A stretch of DNA of 64,000 nucleotides from positions 186,001 to 250,000 of the forward strand of contig NZ_UYJA01000003.1 of NCBI RefSeq assembly GCF_900618535.1. Direction: 5' to 3'. The notes beneath the pieces were generated by a model. The model had not been told where the DNA came from. It was given only the letters and a program-made list of their open reading frames with translations, and did not search any database. Source of the DNA: Pseudomonas bubulae (GTDB lineage: Bacteria; Pseudomonadota; Gammaproteobacteria; Pseudomonadales; Pseudomonadaceae). Shown here one piece after another: positions 10,744-21,723 of the stretch; the stretch's first letter is position 1, and the number at the start of each line of letters is the position of its first letter. The position numbers were made by a program, and so were the translations under genes.

Positions 10744-11747
10744 TACTTGCTGCGCTTGAGCTGATCGAGCAGTTGGGTCGGCAAGCCCTTGATCACCAGC
10801 GTACCGGCTTCTTCGTCGAACTCGACCTTGGAACCCAACAGGTGTGCCTCAAAGCTGATAGAGAGCCCCTCAGCGCGCCCGGTGAAGCGACGGAACTGGT
10901 TCAGGGTGCGCTTGTCAGCAGGAATTTCGGGGGACAGGCCGTAATCCTTGTTACGGATATGATCGTAGAAAGCCTTGGGGCGTTCTTCGTCGATCAACTC
11001 GGACAACTCTTCCAGGCCCATTGGTTCGCCGATTTTTGCCTGACTGCTGGCGTAATCGACCAGGGTCTTGGTTTTTTCCCGGGCGGACTCTTCCGGCAAG
11101 TCTTCGCTTTCTACGAAGTCACTGAAGGCCTTGAGCAGGGTACGGGTTTCGCCCGGGCCATCGACACCTTCCTGGCAGCCGATAAAGTCGCGGAAGTACT
11201 CCGAAACCTTCTTGCCGTTTTTACCTTTGATAAACGAAATGTATTGCTTGGACTGCTTGTTGTTCTGCCACTCGGAAATGTTGATCCGTGCGGCCAGGTG
11301 CAGCTGGCCAAGGTCCAGATGGCGCGAAGGCGTCACGTCCAGCTCCGAGGTCACGGCAACGCCGTCGCTGTGGTGCAGCAGGGCGATGGCCAGGTAGTCG
11401 GTCATGCCTTGCTGGTAATGGGCGAACAGCACGTGGCCGCCAACGGAAAGGTTGGACTCTTCCATCAGTTTTTGCAGATGCTCGACGGCGACGCGGCTGA
11501 ACGCCGTGAAGTCTTTACCGCCATCGAGGTATTCCTTGAGCCAGCCGCTGAACGGATGCGCGCCGGACTCGGCATGGAAAAACCCCCAGGCTTTACCTTG
11601 CTTGGCGTTATAGCTTTCGTTGAGGTCAGCGAGCATGTTCTCGATGGCTTGAGACCCGGCCAGTTCAGAGTCACGGGCGTGGAGAACTGCGGGCGTACCG
11701 TCGGGTTTTTTGTCAATCAAGTGGACGATGCAATGACGGATCGGCAT
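10743..11747 (-). CDS. yejK: Nucleoid-associated protein YejK/NdpA
   Basis: A 334-residue nucleoid-associated protein of the NdpA family (37-kDa protein), found with DNA in many gammaproteobacteria. It starts [17 protein letters not shown], the usual N terminus; an earlier in-frame ATG at 11801 was rejected for that reason. The central part contains [13 protein letters not shown] and the C-terminal part ends in [17 protein letters not shown]. The precise biochemical activity of the family is not known. It is upstream of, and overlaps by one base, the glutaredoxin gene. Confidence 0.92.
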   Translation of the reverse strand: MPIRHCIVHLIDKKPDGTPAVLHARDSELAGSQAIENMLADLNESYNAKQGKAWGFFHAESGAHPFSGWLKEYLDGGKDFTAFSRVAVEHLQKLMEESNLSVGGHVLFAHYQQGMTDYLAIALLHHSDGVAVTSELDVTPSRHLDLGQLHLAARINISEWQNNKQSKQYISFIKGKNGKKVSEYFRDFIGCQEGVDGPGETRTLLKAFSDFVESEDLPEESAREKTKTLVDYASSQAKIGEPMGLEELSELIDEERPKAFYDHIRNKDYGLSPEIPADKRTLNQFRRFTGRAEGLSISFEAHLLGSKVEFDEEAGTLVIKGLPTQLLDQLKRSK

Positions 11748-12133
11748 GGGCTTCTCGGTGTGTAATGAGAGGGCAGGGTGCGCACCCCGCAAAGGCGCCA
11801 AGTGTACCGCACCTGAGCCTCGGGTCGGGGTTTGGGGGGCTTGAGGGCGCCCTGGACGGTTTTTTTACCGTTTTAAGGCCATAAAGCTGACCAAAAGCCC
11901 AGGTAGAGGCGGATATTTAACTGTCTCTGTGCTAGTTTTGCCCGGTCTTGCGCTCGGAAACGGCGTAAAGCGTGCATTCAGCATGTGTCAGGTCGAACCA
12001 AACCCCGTTTTAGCTATCTACATCCGCGATTCGTCGTGAAAGCTGGCGGGTGTGCCAGACCCTTGAGATCTGGCTCGATGGCTGACATTGCACTCTGCAA
12101 ACCAAATGAATTTGATAGGGAAGGAACATCTCA
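11748..12133. other. Intergenic region yejK / HU gene with long HU leader
   Basis: 386 bases between divergent genes. No protein or tRNA is visible. An imperfect T-rich/A-rich zone occurs at about 11861-11885. A 6-bp hairpin GCCAGA / TCTGGC (12054-12074) lies in the presumed HU leader, 60 bases before the start. The HU ribosome site is AAGGAA at about 12120-12125. Promoter elements could not be assigned with confidence. Confidence 0.6.
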
Positions 12134-12415
12134 ATGGCTATTACTAAAGACCAACTGATCGCTGATATCGCTGAAGCTATCGACGCGCCGAAAACTACCG
12201 CGCGTAACGCTCTGGACCAACTGGCCCAGATCGTTGCTGATCAATTGGAAAATGGCGGCGAAATCACTCTGCCAGGTATTGGCAAACTGAAAGTGACCGA
12301 GCGTCCTGCCCGTACTGGCCGTAACCCTTCGACTGGCGCAGCCATCGAAATCGCAGCCAAAAAAGTTATCAAGCTCGTTGTGGCCAAAGGCCTGACTGAC
12401 GCTGTTAACAAGTAA
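12134..12415 (+). CDS. hupN: HU-family histone-like DNA-binding protein
   Basis: A 93-residue HU/IHF-fold protein that bends and compacts DNA as a dimer. The beta-arm DNA-contact region RPARTGRNPSTGAAIEI (residues about 57-73) includes the conserved proline of the tip. It is distinct from the two main HU subunits of Pseudomonas (it starts MAITKDQLIADIAEAIDAP and ends in AVNK). The name hupN is assigned from the P. putida nomenclature for the copy located next to yejK and rlmF, recalled rather than checked. A strong terminator follows. Confidence 0.88.
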   Translation: MAITKDQLIADIAEAIDAPKTTARNALDQLAQIVADQLENGGEITLPGIGKLKVTERPARTGRNPSTGAAIEIAAKKVIKLVVAKGLTDAVNK

Positions 12416-12430
12416 GACTGCTGTAAAAAA

Positions 12431-12466
12431 GCCGCGCTTCGGATTACTCCGAAGCGCGGCTTTTTT
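12431..12466 (+). terminator. Rho-independent terminator of the HU gene
   Basis: Perfect 12-bp stem GCCGCGCTTCGG / CCGAAGCGCGGC with a 6-base loop, followed by six T; an A run precedes it, so it could also work on the minus strand. Confidence 0.95.
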
Positions 12467-12481
12467 ATGCCTGCAAATCTT

Positions 12482-12526
12482 GTAGCAGCTGCCGAACGCA
12501 GCCTCGCGCAGCTCGGCAGCTACTAC
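12482..12526. repeat. REP-like palindrome (GTAGCAGCTGCCGA family)
   Basis: Arms GTAGCAGCTGCCGA and TCGGCAGCTACTAC pair at 13 of 14 positions around a GC-rich centre. Same family as 6501-6549. It lies between the HU terminator and the converging rlmF. Confidence 0.7.
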
Positions 12527-12548
12527 GAGGTTTTGCATATTTACAAGA

Positions 12549-13565
12549 TTACTTCCAGTTCTTCTCGCGCCACAGCTGTTGCTGTTCTTTGTCATGGAAT
12601 GTCCAGGCGACAAAGCGGCTTTGCTTGTTGCCCTGTGACATGTCGACCACCTGGCTTTCACGCACACCGGCTTTTTTCAGTGCGGTCTGGATCGCCGGCA
12701 AGTTGGACGCCTTGGACACCAGTACGCTGAACCACAGCACCTGACGGCCCACTTGCACGCTTTCGCGAATCAGCTGGGTCACAAAGCGCTGCTCGCCCCC
12801 TTCACACCACAATTCGGCCGCTTGACCGCCAAAGTTCAGAACAGGCAGTTTGCGCTTGGGATCAGCCTTGCCCAGTGCCCGCCATTTACGCTCGCTGCCG
12901 CGCGTTGCTTCATCGATCGACGCATGAAAGGGCGGGTTGCACATGCTCAGGTCAAAACGCTCGGCGCTGTCCAGGACGTCCAGCAAGATCTTCTTCTGAT
13001 CGGGTTGCAGGCGCAGGCTGATGGCTTTGTTCAGGCCGTTGGACTGCACGATCGCCTTGGCCGCTTTAACGGCTGTAGGGTCAACTTCGGTGCCCAGGAA
13101 CTGCCAGCGGTATTCGCTGTGACCAATCAGCGGGTAAACGCAGTTTGCGCCCATACCGATGTCCAGCACGCGCACGCTCGGGCCACGCGGGATGACGCCA
13201 TCGTTCATGGTGGCCAGCAGGTCGGCCAGAAAGTGCACGTAGTCAGCGCGACCGGGCACAGGCGGGCACAGGTAGTCAGCCGGAATGTCCCAGTGGGCGA
13301 TACCGTAGAACGCCTTGAGCAGCGCACGGTTGAATACGCGCACGGCATCCGGGTTGGCGAAGTCGATGCTTTCTTTGCCGTACGGGTTGATGATCACGAA
13401 CTCTGCCAGCTCAGGGCAGACCGAAATCAGCTGCGGGAAGTCGTAGCGGCCCTGATGGCGGTTACGTGGGTGCAGGCTTGGCTTGACCCGTGGCTCAGCC
13501 GGCTTGGCGTCGCTGACAGCCTTGGGCTTGTGGCGTGTGGCTTTGGAAGTGCGTGGGGTTGTCAT
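12549..13565 (-). CDS. rlmF: 23S rRNA (adenine(1618)-N(6))-methyltransferase
   Basis: Methylates N6 of A1618 in 23S rRNA using S-adenosylmethionine. The 338 residues show a basic N-terminal tail (about 40 residues), the SAM motif [17 protein letters not shown] near residue 125, and the N6-adenine methylase motif NPPFH near residue 207. The start ATG 13565 ([14 protein letters not shown]) agrees with the family; an upstream ATG at 13589 has no ribosome site and lies against the REP hairpin. Lys/Arg-rich ends are normal for this rRNA-binding enzyme. Confidence 0.93.
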   Translation of the reverse strand: MTTPRTSKATRHKPKAVSDAKPAEPRVKPSLHPRNRHQGRYDFPQLISVCPELAEFVIINPYGKESIDFANPDAVRVFNRALLKAFYGIAHWDIPADYLCPPVPGRADYVHFLADLLATMNDGVIPRGPSVRVLDIGMGANCVYPLIGHSEYRWQFLGTEVDPTAVKAAKAIVQSNGLNKAISLRLQPDQKKILLDVLDSAERFDLSMCNPPFHASIDEATRGSERKWRALGKADPKRKLPVLNFGGQAAELWCEGGEQRFVTQLIRESVQVGRQVLWFSVLVSKASNLPAIQTALKKAGVRESQVVDMSQGNKQSRFVAWTFHDKEQQQLWREKNWK

Positions 13566-13588
13566 GTTCAATTCATTCCACAAAAGCA

Positions 13589-13638
13589 ATCGCGGGCAAG
13601 CCCTTAGTTCCTTTCAGAGCTAAGGGCTTGCCCGCGAT
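13589..13638. repeat. Compact REP-type hairpin between valS and rlmF
   Basis: Perfect 19-base arms ATCGCGGGCAAGCCCTTAG (13589-13607) and its complement (13620-13638) with a 12-base loop. It is made of the REP core but has closer arms than the other copies. It lies 17 bases after the valS stop and 24 bases before the rlmF start in the same direction, so it may act as the valS transcript end. Confidence 0.8.
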
Positions 13639-13654
13639 CAGGTGCGCAGCTTTA

Positions 13655-16501
13655 TTACAGGCTGGAAATCCGCGCGTGCTGTTCGGCCAATTTGCTCAAG
13701 GCTTGTTCGGCTTCGGCTAACTTGGTTCGTTCTTTTTCGATGACTTCGGCCGGAGCTTTGTCAACGAACGCGGCGTTAGAGAGTTTTCCACCTACGCGGG
13801 CCACTTCGCCGTTCAGACGCTGGATTTCCTTGTCCAGACGCGCCAACTCTGCATCTTTGTCGATCAGGCCGGCCATGGGCACCAGCACTTCCATCTCGCC
13901 TACCAGTGCGGTAGCCGACAGCGGTGCTTCGGCGCCCTCTTGCAGCACGGTGATCGCTTCGAGTTTAGCCAGCTTTTTGAGCAAGGCATCGTTCTCGGCC
14001 AGACGGCGTTGATCTTCGCTGCTGACGTTTTTCAGGTAGATCTGCAAAGGCTTGCCCGGGCCGATGTTCATTTCGCCACGGATGTTGCGAATACCCAGCA
14101 TCAGGCCCTTGAGCCATTCGATATCGTCTTCGGCGGCCTGGTCGATGCGCGCTTCGTTCGGTACCGGCCACGGTTGCAGCATGATGGTCTTGCCTTCAGC
14201 GCCGGCCAGCGGCGCGATGCGCTGCCAGATTTCTTCGGTGATGAATGGCATGAACGGATGCGCCAGGCGCAACGCCACTTCCAGCACCCGAACCAGCGTA
14301 CGGCGAGTGCCGCGCTGACGTTCTACCGGGGCGTTTTCGTCCCACAGCACAGGCTTGGACAGTTCCAGGTACCAGTCGCAGTACTGGTTCCAGATGAACT
14401 CATACAGCGCTTGCGCCGCGAGGTCGAAACGGAACTGGTCGAGGTGACGGGTCACTTCTGCTTCGGTGCGCTGCAGCTGCGAGATGATCCAGCGGTCAGC
14501 CAGCGACAGTTCGTAGGCTTCGCCGTTCTGGCCGCAGTCTTCGCCCTTGTCCAGCACGTAGCGTGCGGCGTTCCAGATCTTGTTGCAGAAGTTGCGATAG
14601 CCTTCGACGCGGCCCATGTCGAACTTGATGTCACGGCCGGTGGACGCCAGCGAGCAGAACGTGAAGCGCAGGGCGTCGGTACCGTAGCTGGCGATGCCGT
14701 CGGCGAATTCGTCGCGGGTCTGCTTCTCGATTTTCTTCAGCAGTTTTGGCTGCATCAGGCCGGTGGTGCGTTTGGCCACCAGGTCTTCGAGCTCGATGCC
14801 GTCGATGATGTCCAGCGGGTCCAGGACGTTGCCCTTGGACTTGGACATCTTCTGGCCTTGACCGTCACGGACCAGGCCGTGGACATACACGGTCTTGAAC
14901 GGAACTTGCGGGGTGCCGTCTTCGTTTTTCACCAAATGCATGGTGAGCATGATCATCCGGGCAACCCAGAAGAAAATGATGTCGAAACCGGTAACCAGCA
15001 CGTCAGTGGAGTGGAAGGTTTTCAGTGCTTCGGTTTTTTCCGGCCAGCCGAGGGTGGAGAACGTCCACAGACCCGAACTGAACCAGGTGTCGAGCACGTC
15101 GTTGTCCTGTTGCAAGGCAACGTCCGGGCCCAGGTTGTTCTTGGCGCGTACTTCGGCCTCGTCGCGGCCTACATAGACTTTGCCCGACTCGTCGTACCAG
15201 GCCGGAATGCGGTGGCCCCACCACAGCTGACGGCTGATGCACCAGTCCTGGATGTCGCGCATCCACGAGAAGTACATGTTTTCGTACTGTTTAGGCACGA
15301 ACGCGATGCGCCCGTCTTCCACGGCAGCAATGGCAGGCTCTGCCAGAGGCTTGGTCGACACGTACCACTGGTCAGTCAGCCACGGTTCGATCACGGTGCC
15401 CGAACGGTCGCCTTTCGGCACTTTCAGGGCGTGATCATCGACGCTGACCAACAGGCCGGCTTCGTCGAAATCAGCGACAATTTGCTTGCGCGCTTCGAAG
15501 CGGTCCAGGCCTGCATACTTGGCCGGCAGGGTACCGTCGATGGACTCGTTCAGCGTGCCATCGAGGTTGAACACCTGGGCAGCAGGCAGCACGGCGGCGT
15601 TTTTATCGAAGATGTTGAGCAGCGGCAGGTTGTGACGCTTGCCGACTTCGTAGTCGTTGAAATCGTGGGCCGGGGTGATTTTCACACAACCGGTACCGAA
15701 TTCAGGATCGCAATAATCGTCCGCGATGATCGGAATGCGGCGGCCAACCAGCGGCAGCTCGACAAACTTGCCGATCAGGGCCTTGTAGCGCTCGTCTTCC
15801 GGGTTTACCGCAACAGCTGCGTCGCCCAGCATGGTTTCCGGACGGGTGGTAGCAACCACCAGGTAGTCCAGGCCTTCGGCGGTCTTGGCGCCGTCAGCCA
15901 GCGGGTAGCGCAGGTTCCACAGGAAACCTTTCTCGTCGTGGTTTTCCACTTCAAGGTCGGAGATGGCCGTGTGCAGCTTGGTGTCCCAGTTGACCAGGCG
16001 CTTGCCACGATAGATCAGGCCGTCTTCGTGGAGGCGCACGAAGGCTTCCTTCACGGCTTCAGACAGGCCGTCATCCATGGTGAAGCGCTCGCGGCTCCAG
16101 TCTACGGACGAACCCAGGCGGCGGATCTGACGGCTGATGTTGCCGCCGGACTGATCTTTCCATTCCCAGATCTTGTCGAGGAATTTTTCACGACCCAAAT
16201 CGTGGCGGTTCAGGCCTTGTGCTTCGATCTGACGCTCGACCAGCATCTGGGTGGCGATACCGGCGTGGTCGGTACCCGGCTGCCACAGGGTGTTGCGGCC
16301 CTGCATGCGACGGAAACGGATCAGGGCATCCATGATCGCGTTGTTGAAGCCGTGCCCCATGTGCAGGCTGCCGGTGACGTTCGGCGGCGGAATCATGATG
16401 GTGTACGGGTCGCCCGCGCCTTGCGGGGCAAAATAATTCTCTTCTTCCCAGGTTTTGTACCAGGAAGTTTCAATGGCGTGCGGCTGGTAGGTCTTATCCA
16501 T
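13655..16501 (-). CDS. valS: Valyl-tRNA synthetase
   Basis: Charges tRNA-Val with valine; class I synthetase, 948 residues, the normal size. Visible features: the HIGH-type motif [11 protein letters not shown] near residue 45, a CP1 editing domain in the middle with [17 protein letters not shown], the KMSKS motif QKMSKSKGN near residue 550, the anticodon-binding helical domain, and a C-terminal coiled coil (residues about 885-945: [19 protein letters not shown]). Start ATG 16501 ([15 protein letters not shown]) matches the family. It is the last gene of the pepA-holC-hypothetical-valS operon; a REP pair lies before it. Confidence 0.98.
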   Translation of the reverse strand: MDKTYQPHAIETSWYKTWEEENYFAPQGAGDPYTIMIPPPNVTGSLHMGHGFNNAIMDALIRFRRMQGRNTLWQPGTDHAGIATQMLVERQIEAQGLNRHDLGREKFLDKIWEWKDQSGGNISRQIRRLGSSVDWSRERFTMDDGLSEAVKEAFVRLHEDGLIYRGKRLVNWDTKLHTAISDLEVENHDEKGFLWNLRYPLADGAKTAEGLDYLVVATTRPETMLGDAAVAVNPEDERYKALIGKFVELPLVGRRIPIIADDYCDPEFGTGCVKITPAHDFNDYEVGKRHNLPLLNIFDKNAAVLPAAQVFNLDGTLNESIDGTLPAKYAGLDRFEARKQIVADFDEAGLLVSVDDHALKVPKGDRSGTVIEPWLTDQWYVSTKPLAEPAIAAVEDGRIAFVPKQYENMYFSWMRDIQDWCISRQLWWGHRIPAWYDESGKVYVGRDEAEVRAKNNLGPDVALQQDNDVLDTWFSSGLWTFSTLGWPEKTEALKTFHSTDVLVTGFDIIFFWVARMIMLTMHLVKNEDGTPQVPFKTVYVHGLVRDGQGQKMSKSKGNVLDPLDIIDGIELEDLVAKRTTGLMQPKLLKKIEKQTRDEFADGIASYGTDALRFTFCSLASTGRDIKFDMGRVEGYRNFCNKIWNAARYVLDKGEDCGQNGEAYELSLADRWIISQLQRTEAEVTRHLDQFRFDLAAQALYEFIWNQYCDWYLELSKPVLWDENAPVERQRGTRRTLVRVLEVALRLAHPFMPFITEEIWQRIAPLAGAEGKTIMLQPWPVPNEARIDQAAEDDIEWLKGLMLGIRNIRGEMNIGPGKPLQIYLKNVSSEDQRRLAENDALLKKLAKLEAITVLQEGAEAPLSATALVGEMEVLVPMAGLIDKDAELARLDKEIQRLNGEVARVGGKLSNAAFVDKAPAEVIEKERTKLAEAEQALSKLAEQHARISSL

Positions 16502-16583
16502 GCGCGGCGGGACCCTATTGGCATTAATTCAGGAAAGCCGGCAAGTATAGCGGGGTGGGACTGCGCGGGGAACCTATTGCTGT

Positions 16584-16670
16584 TGTGGGAGCGGGCTTGC
16601 TCGCGATACGGGCAACCCGGTGCATCGGCTTCATTAAGGTGCTGCAATCGCGAGTAAGCCCGCTCCCACA
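16584..16670. repeat. REP pair between the holC operon genes and valS
   Basis: Facing REP units TGTGGGAGCGGGCTTGCTCG (16584-) and its complement ending at 16670, one mismatch in the second arm. It is inside an operon, between the hypothetical gene (stop 16674) and valS (start 16501), so it can modulate read-through or mRNA stability. Confidence 0.85.
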
Positions 16671-16673
16671 GGG

Positions 16674-17069
16674 TCAGCTTTGATGTTGGGCGAGCAGACG
16701 CTCCATGTGGGCATCAAGGCGGCGCTTGATCTCGGTTTCGATGTGCGGGGCGAAGTCGTTGATCACGTCCTGCATGATGGCCTGGGCAGCAGTGCGCAGC
16801 TCTCGGTCCAGGTGCGCAAGCAGTGCGTCAGGGGCTTTCTCCGTCGCGGGCGCCGGGGTGATGCCGACCAGCGGTATTTGCGTGGGCACCGGCTCCGGCT
16901 CTGGTTCATCGCTGATAACTTCGTCGAGCAACGGGATCTGTTCGTCGGGCCGACCTACCATCTCTGTCAGCAGCGGCGGTTGCAGCCCCTCATCGCCGAG
17001 CAGCTTGCGAATGGACTCAAGATCATCAAGCAGGTGTGCAGCTTTTTGCGGCGAATTGGAGGTGTCCAT
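16674..17069 (-). CDS. Hypothetical protein between holC and valS
   Basis: A 131-residue protein with no recognisable enzyme motif. It has an N-terminal helical part (LLDDLESIRKLLGDEG), a Pro/Glu-rich acidic stretch (residues about 45-70) and a C-terminal amphipathic helix with many charged residues (FAPHIETEIKRRLDAHMERL). It lies 8 bases after holC in the same operon. Similarly placed proteins are often labelled as DNA polymerase III chi-associated, but the sequence itself gives no evidence for that. Codon use and position suggest a real gene. Confidence 0.75.
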   Translation of the reverse strand: MDTSNSPQKAAHLLDDLESIRKLLGDEGLQPPLLTEMVGRPDEQIPLLDEVISDEPEPEPVPTQIPLVGITPAPATEKAPDALLAHLDRELRTAAQAIMQDVINDFAPHIETEIKRRLDAHMERLLAQHQS

Positions 17070-17076
17070 CTTGTGC

Positions 17077-17529
17077 TCAGAGTCGTTGTAACTTGTGGTC
17101 CTGCAGAGGATAGCCCTGTTCTCGGTAGAAACGGAAACTCTCCCGTGCAGCCTGTCGCACGGCGGGGTCTTCGACCACCACTTCGGCCACGCGGGCGAAG
17201 CGCTTGAAAAAGTCGGGGACTTTGAGGTCCAGGTTGATCAGTAAGTCTTGGTGGCTTGCGGGTGCATCCGTACAGCCCATGACCACGACGCCATCGGGTT
17301 GGTCTTCAGTGTTGCTGTGGGGCACGAAGCTTTCGCCCTTGAAGCGCCACAGGCGTTCATCCAGGTCCTGGCGCTGGGCACTGTCAGAGCAATGCAGATA
17401 CACGCGATGGCCCAGGCGCCAGGCCTTCTCGGTGAGTTTGCAGGCAAAATCCAGCCGCGCAGAGGGTTCGGCGCTGGGCAGGATATAAAAGTCGATCTTG
17501 GTGAGTTCTTGGTTTGCTTCGGGGGTCAT
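17077..17529 (-). CDS. holC: DNA polymerase III subunit chi
   Basis: Chi subunit of the polymerase III clamp-loader complex; with psi it links the holoenzyme to single-stranded DNA-binding protein. 150 residues, beginning a few residues before the conserved KIDFYIL strand, then ARLDFACKLTEKAWRLGHRVYLHC and DERLWRF, which are the hallmarks of the family. An AGGAA site precedes ATG 17529. It follows pepA in the same orientation, with a hairpin between them (17548-17573). Confidence 0.93.
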   Translation of the reverse strand: MTPEANQELTKIDFYILPSAEPSARLDFACKLTEKAWRLGHRVYLHCSDSAQRQDLDERLWRFKGESFVPHSNTEDQPDGVVVMGCTDAPASHQDLLINLDLKVPDFFKRFARVAEVVVEDPAVRQAARESFRFYREQGYPLQDHKLQRL

Positions 17530-17547
17530 TGCGATTCCTGAATCGGG

Positions 17548-17573
17548 ACTGCGCCGCCCTCAAGCGGCGCAGT
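17548..17573 (-). promoter_or_regulatory. Intercistronic hairpin pepA-holC
   Basis: Perfect 10-bp stem ACTGCGCCGC / GCGGCGCAGT with a 6-base loop, lacking a T tract on the minus strand. It lies between the pepA stop and the holC start and may cause partial termination or protect the pepA mRNA end. Confidence 0.6.
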
Positions 17574-17588
17574 CTTCGATTGTCAGCT

Positions 17589-19389
<1,801 letters not shown>

Positions 19390-20508
19390 TTGATCGTCTT
19401 CCGTTATCTGTCCCGCGAAGTCCTGCTTACATTGAGCGCTGTCAGTGCTGTGCTGCTGGTCATCATCATGAGCGGTCGCTTCATCAAATATCTGGCCCAG
19501 GCCGCCTCGGGCGCCCTGGACCCGGGTTCGTTGTTCCTGATCATGGGCTTTCGCCTGCCGGGCTTCATGCAGCTGATCCTGCCTCTGGGGCTGTTCCTGG
19601 GCATTCTTCTCTCTTATGGTCGCTTGTACCTTGAGAGCGAAATGACCGTGCTGTCGGCCACCGGCATGAGTCGTCAGCGGTTGCTGGCCATGACCATGGC
19701 ACCGGCTGCGCTGGTCGCGCTGATCGTGGCCTGGCTCAGTCTGAGCCTGGCCCCGCAGGGCAACAATGAATTTCAGCTGCTGCTCAACAAGCAGGATGCC
19801 CTGACCGAATTCGACACCCTGGAGGCCGGGCGCTTCCAGTCGCTGAGTGACGGTACACGGGTGACCTACACCGAAGAATTGAGCAATGACCGCAGCCTCT
19901 TGTCCGGCGTATTCATTTCGCAGAAGAAACTCGGAGAAGAGGCCAAGGATCGCAGTATTTCCGTGCTGCTGGCCGAGAAGGGTCATCAGGAAGTGCGTCC
20001 TGACGGCAGTCGCTGGCTGGTGCTGAACAATGGCTATCGCTATGACGGCAATCCTGGGCAGGCCGATTATCGGGCAATCAAGTACGACACCTATGGTGTG
20101 CTGCTGCCCAAGCCGGAAGTCAGCAATGAAGTGACAGACCGCGATGCGATCCCTACCGCTAGCCTTCTCGGCAGCACGGATCCTCGTGTGGTTGCCGAGC
20201 TGCATTGGCGGATTGCCTTCCCCGTGCTGGTCTTTATCGTGACCTTGATCGCAGTGCCGTTGTCGCGGGTCAATCCGCGTCAGGGGCGCTTCCTCAAGTT
20301 GTTGCCGGCGATTCTTCTTTATATGAGCTACCTGAGCATGCTGACCTGGGGCAAGGGGCTTCTTCAGGATGGCAAGACCCCGATGGCGCTGGGCCTGTGG
20401 TGGGTGCATGGGCTGTTCCTGATCATTGGGCTGGGGTTGATGTACTGGGAGCCGCTGCGCTTGAAACTGGCAAGTCGCCGTAGTGCCGAGGAGATGGCCC
20501 GTGGTTAA
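19390..20508 (+). CDS. lptF: LPS export ABC transporter permease LptF
   Basis: Inner-membrane half of the LptB2FG machine that extracts lipopolysaccharide and passes it to LptC/LptA. 372 residues; six membrane helices, three on each side of a periplasmic beta-jellyroll (residues about 130-250). The first helix follows IVFRYLSREVLLTLSAVSA. I chose TTG 19390 because GGAG ends 8 bases before it and the family begins at IVFRYL; GTG 19381 overlaps that ribosome site. The gene overlaps lptG by 8 bases. Confidence 0.92.
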   Translation: MIVFRYLSREVLLTLSAVSAVLLVIIMSGRFIKYLAQAASGALDPGSLFLIMGFRLPGFMQLILPLGLFLGILLSYGRLYLESEMTVLSATGMSRQRLLAMTMAPAALVALIVAWLSLSLAPQGNNEFQLLLNKQDALTEFDTLEAGRFQSLSDGTRVTYTEELSNDRSLLSGVFISQKKLGEEAKDRSISVLLAEKGHQEVRPDGSRWLVLNNGYRYDGNPGQADYRAIKYDTYGVLLPKPEVSNEVTDRDAIPTASLLGSTDPRVVAELHWRIAFPVLVFIVTLIAVPLSRVNPRQGRFLKLLPAILLYMSYLSMLTWGKGLLQDGKTPMALGLWWVHGLFLIIGLGLMYWEPLRLKLASRRSAEEMARG

Positions 20509-21562
20509 GCTCGACCGCTACATTGGTAGCAGTGTGTTGTTGGCGATTCTGGCCGTGTTGGGGATCATCCTCGGGCTGGCCCTGCTGTTTGCCGTGATCG
20601 ACGAGATGCGCAGTCTCAGCAGCACCTACACCGTTCTGGATGTGTTCAGTTTTGTCATGCTGACTGCGCCCCGACGCCTGTATGAAATGTTGCCGATGGC
20701 AGCGTTGATTGGCTGCCTGATCGGTTTGGGCGGCCTGGCCAGCAACAGTGAGCTGACCATCATGCGTGCCGCAGGTGTGTCCCTTGGGCGCATCGTCTGG
20801 GCCGTGATGAAGCCGATGCTGGTGCTGATGGTTGCAGGGGTGCTGATTGGCGAATATGTAGTGCCTGCCACGGAAAACATTGCCCAGGCCAACCGCGCGC
20901 TGGCCCAGGGCGGTGGCGACTCGCAAAGCTCCAAGCATGGCTTGTGGCACCGCCAGGGTGATGAATTTATCCATATCAACGCCGTTCAGCCCGATGGCCT
21001 GCTTTACGGTGTGACCCGTTATCGCTTCGACAAAGACCATCAGATGCAGTCGGCAAGCTTTGCCAAAAAGGCCCAGTACCACCAGGGCGACTGGCAGTTG
21101 AGTGATGTGAGCACCACTCTTTTTCATGGCGACAGCACTGAGGTAGTCAAGGCGCCTGAAGAAAAATGGGACGTGTCGTTGAGCCCGCAACTGCTCAATA
21201 CCGTGGTCATGGCGCCCGAATCGCTGTCGATTTCCGGGTTGTGGAACTATATCCACTACCTCAAGGATCAGGGCCTGAACAACGGCCGTTACTGGCTGGC
21301 TTTTTGGGTCAAGGTGTTGCAGCCGCTGGTGACTGCCGCGCTGGTATTGATGGCCATATCTTTCATCTTCGGCCCGTTGCGCTCTGTTACGCTGGGGCAG
21401 CGGGTTTTTACCGGGGTGCTGGTAGGGTTTACCTTCAAGATCGCCCAGGACCTGCTGGGGCCTTTGAGCCTGGTGTTCGGCTTCTCGCCGCTGTTTGCGG
21501 TGCTGCTGCCGGCTTCCATTTGTGCCGTGGCCGGTATCTGGCTGTTACGTCGGGCGGGTTGA
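20501..21562 (+). CDS. lptG: LPS export ABC transporter permease LptG
   Basis: Partner permease of LptF in LPS export, 353 residues, with the same three-helix, jellyroll, three-helix layout. It starts VKLDRYIGSSVLLAILAV at GTG 20501, preceded by GAGGAG inside the end of lptF; the overlap of 8 bases implies coupled translation and balanced amounts of the two subunits. The stretch ASNSELTIMRAAGVSLGRI in the early cytoplasmic loop is the coupling region to the LptB ATPase, which is not in this window. A terminator follows. Confidence 0.95.
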   Translation: MVKLDRYIGSSVLLAILAVLGIILGLALLFAVIDEMRSLSSTYTVLDVFSFVMLTAPRRLYEMLPMAALIGCLIGLGGLASNSELTIMRAAGVSLGRIVWAVMKPMLVLMVAGVLIGEYVVPATENIAQANRALAQGGGDSQSSKHGLWHRQGDEFIHINAVQPDGLLYGVTRYRFDKDHQMQSASFAKKAQYHQGDWQLSDVSTTLFHGDSTEVVKAPEEKWDVSLSPQLLNTVVMAPESLSISGLWNYIHYLKDQGLNNGRYWLAFWVKVLQPLVTAALVLMAISFIFGPLRSVTLGQRVFTGVLVGFTFKIAQDLLGPLSLVFGFSPLFAVLLPASICAVAGIWLLRRAG

Positions 21563-21586
21563 GTAGCGCTCATTGAGCCAATCAAG

Positions 21587-21615
21587 AGCCTCTATCTCGC
21601 GATAGGGGCTTTTTT
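21587..21615 (+). terminator. Terminator after lptG
   Basis: Stem AGCCTCTATC / GATAGGGGCT (10 pairs, one G-T) with TCGC loop and six T. Confidence 0.9.
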
Positions 21616-21639
21616 GTAGGTGCCCATTGGCCTGTGAAC

Positions 21640-21669
21640 GTGACGCTTGGCGCGATGTTCAGGTACAAT
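21640..21669 (+). promoter_or_regulatory. Putative sigma70 promoter of lepA
   Basis: TACAAT (21664-21669) is a good -10; GTGACG (21640-21645) at 18 bases is a fair -35. It lies between the lptG terminator and lepA, 55 bases before the start. Confidence 0.45.
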
Positions 21670-21723
21670 TCCCGGCTATTTTTCGGCGGGCAGTCTGCCT
21701 GCGACTTTTTTGAGTGTTGACCC

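Noticed and set aside
13940..16657. Very long open frame opposite valS (about 905 residues)
   Set aside because: It is antisense to a clear synthetase gene, has no family similarity, and its composition (Val/Gln/His/Phe rich) is that of a complement of a high-GC gene.
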